Assembly (NCBI GenBank): GCA_964402065.1
Contig: CAYOAN010000005.1
Location: forward strand, 162,660 to 226,659
Direction of reading: 5' to 3'
Origin: CAIWMF01 sp964402065
GTDB taxonomy: Bacteria; Verrucomicrobiota; Verrucomicrobiia; Chthoniobacterales; UBA6821
Length of the DNA stretch: 64,000 nucleotides
Shown in pieces: positions 59,269-64,000 of the stretch (position 1 is the first letter of the stretch; each line of letters begins with the position of its first letter). The notes below the pieces were generated by a model that made no database searches, was not told the DNA's origin, and was given only the letters and a program-made list of their open reading frames with translations. The translations under genes and the position numbers were made by a program.

Positions 59269-61758
59269 ATGAACAATTTTACCCCACGAGCTCAACAAGC
59301 CCTTGCTTTAGCCCGCAAGGAAGCAGACCAACTCAATCACCAGCATGTTGGCACTGAACATCTCCTGTTAGGTCTCTTGGCCTTGGGACAAGGAGTTGCT
59401 ATCAATGTACTTCAAAAAATGGGACTAGACTTAAATGCTGTTCGAATCGAAGTGATCAAGCTTTCTATGCCAGGCGAAACGAAAAACAACGCAGGCGCAG
59501 CCTCTATTCCTTACACGCCACGTGTGAAAAAAGTACTGGCTCTTGCCGGCAAAGAAGCCAAGGCATTGCAACATTCTTATGTTGGAACAGAGCATCTTTT
59601 ACTCGGTCTCCTACGTGAAGGAGAAGGGACCGCTGCTAAAGTATTACAAGCTCTAGAGCTTGATATTGAAGAAACACGCAATGAAATCCTCAAAGAGCTC
59701 GATCCTCATTTCGCTGGCGAGGATGAAGAAGAAGAGGAGGACGCAGTAGCAGCTGGGGGAGGATTTGCCGATAAAAAAACCAAGACGCCAGCGCTCAAAG
59801 CCTTTGGTCGAGATCTCACGGAGTTAGCCAAAAAAGGAGAACTTGATCCTGTGATTGGCCGAACTGAAGAAATTGCACGTGTTGTTCAAATTCTCTGCCG
59901 TCGGAGCAAAAACAACCCTGTTTTGATTGGAGAAGCAGGAGTTGGTAAAACCGCCATTGCAGAAGGCTTGGCTCAAGAAATTGTCCATGGAAACGTTCCT
60001 GAAATTCTTGCCGATAAACGTGTGATTGCCTTAGATCTGGCTCTTATGGTTGCTGGAACCAAATATCGTGGCCAGTTTGAAGAGCGCATCAAGTACGTCA
60101 TGGAAGAAATTCGCAAAAGCAAGAATGTCATTCTTTTTATTGATGAACTTCATACCGTTGTTGGAGCTGGCTCTGCAGAGGGGGCCATGGATGCTTCCAA
60201 TATCATCAAGCCAGCGTTGAGCCGAGGGGAGCTTCAGTGTATTGGAGCAACCACATTGAATGAATATCGCAAGCACATTGAAAAAGATAGTGCTCTTGAG
60301 CGTCGCTTTCAAACAGTCAAAGTTGAAGAGCCTTCCGTAGAAGAGGCCATCCTAATTTTAAAAGGATTGCGTCCAAAATATGAAGCACATCACAAAGCTG
60401 TGATTAATGATCTTGCTATCGAAACGGCCGTCAAACTTTCTGATCGATACATTACTTCTCGATTCTTGCCTGACAAAGCAATCGATGTCATGGATGAAGC
60501 AGGTGCTCGAGCCCGTATTGCAGGAATGGTGCCGCCACCTGATGTCAAATCAATCGAAGCCGAGATGGATACCATTCGCTTGGAAAAAGAAGGAGCCATT
60601 AAAGCTCAAGATTTTGAGAAAGCTGCCTCGTTACGCGATCAGGAAAAAGGCGCTAAAGAAAAACTTGATGCTATTCTCAAAGCTTGGCAGAAAGAGCGTC
60701 AAGAGCATGAAGTGCTCGTTGGCGAAGATGAAATCATGCATGTGGTTTCTAAAATTACAGGCGTGCCTCTTCAGCGGATGGAGAAAAAAGAGACAGAGCG
60801 CCTCTTGATGATGGAAGAAGAGATGAAAGAAAAAGTCATTGGACAGGATGAAGCGGTCAGTGCTATCAGCAAGGCCCTGCGTCGTTCTCGTGCTGATCTT
60901 AAAGATCCACGCCGTCCAATTGGTTCCTTCATTTTTCTAGGCCCTACCGGTGTTGGAAAGACTTTCTTAGCACGCACATTAGCTGAATTTATGTTTGGCG
61001 ATGCTGATGCCATGATCCAAATTGACATGTCGGAATACATGGAAAAATTTACCTCATCGAGAATGATTGGCTCTCCTCCGGGATATGTTGGCCATGACGA
61101 GGGAGGACAACTGTCTGAAGCCGTACGGCGTCGTCCTTATTCCATAGTGCTTTTCGACGAAATTGAAAAAGCACACCCTGATGTTATGCACTTAATGTTG
61201 CAGATCCTTGAGGAAGGAAAAATTACAGATAGCCAAGGACGCAAGATTGATTTTAGAAATACGATCATCATCATGACCTCCAATGTCGGTGCCGAAATGA
61301 TCAAGAAGCAGAATGTGATGGGGTTTGGAGCTCCTGATTTGAAAGATAATCACGAGGCACTCCGTGACAAATTAATGGAAGAAGCAAAGAAAGCGTTTAA
61401 GCCTGAATTTTTAAATCGCCTCGACGATGTTATTGTCTTTCATCCGCTTGATAAACCAGCACTCACCAAGATTATTGATCTGGAAGTGACGAAAGTGGTC
61501 GAGCGAATCAAAAGTAAGGACATTCATGTTAAACTTAATAAAGCTGCGCATGAATTGTTGATTGAAAAAGGTTACGATCCTAGCTACGGAGCTCGCCCAA
61601 TGCGCCGTGCAGTCGAACGCTTGTTAGAAAATCCTATGGCAGAAGAAATCCTTCGTGGAACGATTAAGCCAGGAGACCACGTGGCTGTGAAGCGTGACGG
61701 AGAAAAATTTTCTTTCAAGGTGAAGGAAAAGGCTTCTGAAAAATCCTTGGCCAACTAA
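59269..61758 (+). CDS. clpC: ClpC ATPase
   Basis: 829 residues. Two N-domain repeats (about 1-150), first AAA+ domain with Walker A GEAGVGKT (about 221-228) and Walker B VILFIDELHT, a middle domain with a UVR segment (about 440-470, EKAASLRDQEKG), and a second AAA+ domain with GPTGVGKT (about 558-565) and VLFDEIEKAH. The C-terminus ends SFKVKEKASE. It unfolds phosphoarginine-tagged proteins for ClpP. A TATAAT lies at 59259-59264 just before the ATG; its use is uncertain. Confidence 0.96.
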   Translation: MNNFTPRAQQALALARKEADQLNHQHVGTEHLLLGLLALGQGVAINVLQKMGLDLNAVRIEVIKLSMPGETKNNAGAASIPYTPRVKKVLALAGKEAKALQHSYVGTEHLLLGLLREGEGTAAKVLQALELDIEETRNEILKELDPHFAGEDEEEEEDAVAAGGGFADKKTKTPALKAFGRDLTELAKKGELDPVIGRTEEIARVVQILCRRSKNNPVLIGEAGVGKTAIAEGLAQEIVHGNVPEILADKRVIALDLALMVAGTKYRGQFEERIKYVMEEIRKSKNVILFIDELHTVVGAGSAEGAMDASNIIKPALSRGELQCIGATTLNEYRKHIEKDSALERRFQTVKVEEPSVEEAILILKGLRPKYEAHHKAVINDLAIETAVKLSDRYITSRFLPDKAIDVMDEAGARARIAGMVPPPDVKSIEAEMDTIRLEKEGAIKAQDFEKAASLRDQEKGAKEKLDAILKAWQKERQEHEVLVGEDEIMHVVSKITGVPLQRMEKKETERLLMMEEEMKEKVIGQDEAVSAISKALRRSRADLKDPRRPIGSFIFLGPTGVGKTFLARTLAEFMFGDADAMIQIDMSEYMEKFTSSRMIGSPPGYVGHDEGGQLSEAVRRRPYSIVLFDEIEKAHPDVMHLMLQILEEGKITDSQGRKIDFRNTIIIMTSNVGAEMIKKQNVMGFGAPDLKDNHEALRDKLMEEAKKAFKPEFLNRLDDVIVFHPLDKPALTKIIDLEVTKVVERIKSKDIHVKLNKAAHELLIEKGYDPSYGARPMRRAVERLLENPMAEEILRGTIKPGDHVAVKRDGEKFSFKVKEKASEKSLAN

Positions 61759-62027
61759 GGTGCTTTATCTGTTTGTAGCCTCTAGAACATCAGATACAGC
61801 AACTTTTTCTAGAAACTCGAGCAAGTTTTGAAAAAATTTCCCTTTTCATCATGCTCCCTTTAATAACAGTGTTAGTTTGATTATATCTCTTAGCTAAAAA
61901 TCCTGTCCTTACAGTTTTTTTGTCCTATTGCTACTTTGCCAAGAGGAGAAAATCAGAAAAGCAAAGGCCTCAATAAAGAATGAACTTTATAACCTCATAG
62001 TAAAGAGGGAAGGCTTTAAGAGCACCT

Positions 62028-63332
62028 TCAAGAAATAGCACACGTGGCGTTCTCTTCTTCAATATGCGTCGTCAGTAAATCTACATTTACCCGAGCACTA
62101 TTTCTTATAGTAATCCAGCTTTGAACGTCATGATTATTTTCCTGCCCGTGTTGCTCTATTGCGGTTAGTTCATTTTGAGCAAGATCGCTAATAGCACGGT
62201 AATGTGTTCTCGCTAATACAAAGTCTGATTGCTCTATTGCTCTTTGGGCATGCTCACTATGCCACTCAAATGCCTGAATGCTTGCCTCGTTATTATTAAC
62301 AACTGCTTCACCCATTACTTCGCCTTCAATAACGGGATACCCATGAGCAAGAGGAGTTGCTCCAGTTTCTACATTGATTAAAGGAGGATTTAAAACGTCT
62401 GTTCGCATTGAAGAATTACCCTCGAAAGAGCCGTTTTCGTTGACAGCCTCGCCTTGAACAAGGGGACGTGTTTGATTAACAGGGTTTGCAGAAGGAGGGA
62501 AATCATCATGCGTGAATGATGAAAGGCTATCACCCAAGATTTCTTCACTAGAATGGTTAAGGCTGTGAGTGCCTGTTGTTTGAGAGCCTGTATTGGTACT
62601 AGGACGATGTTCACTATTACTTAGGCTACTGATGGAATTTATATCACTTTGATTATCTAAGGAGCCATCATGACCATTTGGCATTTCTAATGTTCTTATA
62701 TTCGAAAGATTCTGCCCACTCCTGTCTTTCTCTTCTGAAAGATGCTCGCTTAAAAAATCAACTGCATTCGAAATACCAGTGAAAGCCTCAACAACCTTGT
62801 TAGCGACTGAACTAGAAGCAACTTCACTGAGGTTTCTTAAGATTTCTACATTCGCCTCCAAGCTGCTTGAGAATGTTCTTACTTCAGAGGCTGGCAAACT
62901 TCATGAATGCTTCCTAAAGAATTCTAAAAGCAAGCCATGCTGCTCGATTAAGTTAGGGATCAAGCTACGAATGATGTCTCCTCGGTTTTCAGGATGAGAC
63001 TCTTCCAATATTCTTTGCATCGCGCCACCGATACGCGTTAGGCTTGAGCCTATCCCTTGTAATTCATCACGCATGACTGCATGAGGAGAACTCGGTTGTT
63101 CTAAGGGAAGAGTTACTCCCTCTGCTGCATCATTAGGTATTTCAGCAAGCGTTTCACTTCCTAGGAGTGGAGCTCCACTGCCTTGCGATTCTACTTCTAC
63201 TTGTAAGCTGGAGGGCGTAGAAGTAGCTCTTACGTTTTGAGTTCTAGAAGATTCAGAATCACCATCGTATCCTGAGATAGAAGAGTAACTATCACTAGAG
63301 AGGGAGTTGAATCGTGAAAGCCCTGTATTCAT
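62028..63332 (-). pseudogene. Ser-rich protein interrupted by in-frame TGA
   Basis: A 143-residue frame from the ATG at 63332 (MNTGLSRFNSLSSDSYSSIS) ends at TGA 62901-62903. The same frame continues for another 289 residues to 62028. The downstream part has no ATG near its beginning, only a TTG at 62897, and shares Ser/Asn/Glu composition with the upstream part, so I read one gene of about 435 residues with a nonsense codon. No signal peptide or domain is recognised; low-complexity Ser/Asn stretches are seen in effector-like proteins. TGA clearly serves as stop elsewhere in the window. Confidence 0.6.
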
Positions 63333-63377
63333 GATTAAGAACGGTTGGTTTTTTTACTAGCAACAGTAAAGCTATAA

Positions 63378-64000
63378 TCACTTCCTCCTATCAGCAAGCA
63401 TCTTCTGGAAGCGATCAGCTACTGTTATTCCTAACTCTAGGACCATCATGCCTTCAGCAATAGCTTCTCTCTTGATGTCTTTAAGAAGAGTCAGTGGTTG
63501 TAACGCTTCTTGTTGAGTCAGAATTTGATCAACCGTTCGATAGTCAGCATATTTTTTATTATATCTTTCTAAGGCTAATTTTTTAGATTCTTCATAAGTA
63601 TCTTTTTGTTCTTCTTTTGGAAGCTTCTCCCAAAATGTCAGTTTTACATCGGCAGTACGTAGTTCTAACCCTGAATAATTCCACTCTCTGTGAGCCCTCT
63701 GAACTTGAAACTCATGAAGCTTTTTTCCAATCGCCTCGGGATCATTTCCTGGAGACAAACTTTTAAGGATTGTTTTGAGACCTTGAGCATTTTCAAGAGC
63801 ATAGTTAGCAGCGCAGGTAGTAAGTGAGGCATCCAAATCGCGACTAGACAGCTTATATTTTTGAGAAGCTTTAATTGTAGTATTTTGATAAGGAGGCTCA
63901 AAATGACGATTGATGAAAATAGCAAGAGGCTGTGTTCGTTGAATTGGCTCCAGTTGATGGCGAGCAACGCTCTTATATCCCATTTCTAGAAGATTAATAA
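63378..64000 (-). CDS. Helical charged protein, possibly truncated by the right edge
   Basis: 201 residues from the ATG at 63983, but the frame stays open beyond it to the window edge, so the real start may lie outside. The C-terminal half (KLPKEEQKDTYEESKKLALE, then YADYRTVDQILTQQEALQPL) is helical and charged. No family recognised. It ends 45 bp before the Ser-rich interrupted gene on the same strand. Confidence 0.55.
   Translation of the reverse strand, partial: INLLEMGYKSVARHQLEPIQRTQPLAIFINRHFEPPYQNTTIKASQKYKLSSRDLDASLTTCAANYALENAQGLKTILKSLSPGNDPEAIGKKLHEFQVQRAHREWNYSGLELRTADVKLTFWEKLPKEEQKDTYEESKKLALERYNKKYADYRTVDQILTQQEALQPLTLLKDIKREAIAEGMMVLELGITVADRFQKMLADRRK

Noticed and set aside
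62901..62903. TGA as a recoded sense codon in this organism
   Set aside because: TGA is clearly a stop at several coupled junctions (for example ATGA at 2644-2647 and 5605-5608), so genome-wide reassignment is excluded.

Overview
The window looks like part of a Gram-negative genome of the PVC superphylum, most likely Verrucomicrobiota or a relative of the Chlamydiae. This is inference from the gene set: a GldFG-like ABC-2 operon with a DUF4340 protein, SucA plus a short SucB, GuaB3, an AsmA/TamB-like giant, pseudopilins, an H1-like histone, and McsA-McsB-ClpC without CtsR. Envelope genes (LpxL-like acyltransferase, ExbB/ExbD/TonB-like, lipoproteins, periplasmic PPIases) support an outer membrane. 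DNA is moderately AT-rich. A run of exactly 100 N at 26122-26221 marks a scaffold gap. I saw no rRNA, tRNA or CRISPR.

Layout. 1-1145: an exported Asp-box protein running off the left edge. 1244-8079: a tightly coupled five-gene minus-strand operon (large exported coiled-coil protein, ABC ATPase, permease, GldG-like, DUF4340). 8273-12139: sucAB behind a good sigma-70 promoter. 12531-19795: exported helical proteins of unknown function around guaB3 and an exbB-exbD-tonB-like operon. 19865-25699: thyA, folA, a left-handed beta-helix protein, cyclophilin, cysS, ispF, suhB. 25991-28719: histone H1-like gene, coaC, gmk, yicC. 29288-41839: TamB-like protein, PpiD-like chaperone, TPR protein, metG, LpxL-like acyltransferase, entericidin-like lipoprotein, two polytopic membrane proteins, a catalytically dead rhomboid. 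42219-46227: GspK/J/I-like pseudopilins. 46406-55326: hrpB, two envelope hypotheticals, asnB, a DEDDh exonuclease, infA, an acyl-CoA synthetase. 55453-56567: a frameshifted exported-protein gene. 56608-61758: class IV aminotransferase, mcsA, mcsB, clpC. 62028-64000: Ser-rich and helical unknowns, one interrupted by an in-frame TGA.

How the genes work together. sucAB supplies E1 and E2 of 2-oxoglutarate dehydrogenase. thyA and folA form the thymidylate/folate pair. McsA/McsB tag proteins with phosphoarginine for ClpC-dependent proteolysis. ExbB/ExbD/TonB-like proteins would energise the outer membrane, and the GldFG-like ABC operon probably acts on the envelope.

The most unusual content is non-coding. 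Eight palindromic MITE-like elements of about 120-165 bp all lie in the same orientation. Many carry a small hairpin whose stem is kept while its loop varies, and two carry a host gene's stop codon in their terminal repeat. A separate degenerate heptanucleotide repeat (consensus YARYCTG) sits directly upstream of several start codons and has been translated into the N-termini of two pseudopilins.
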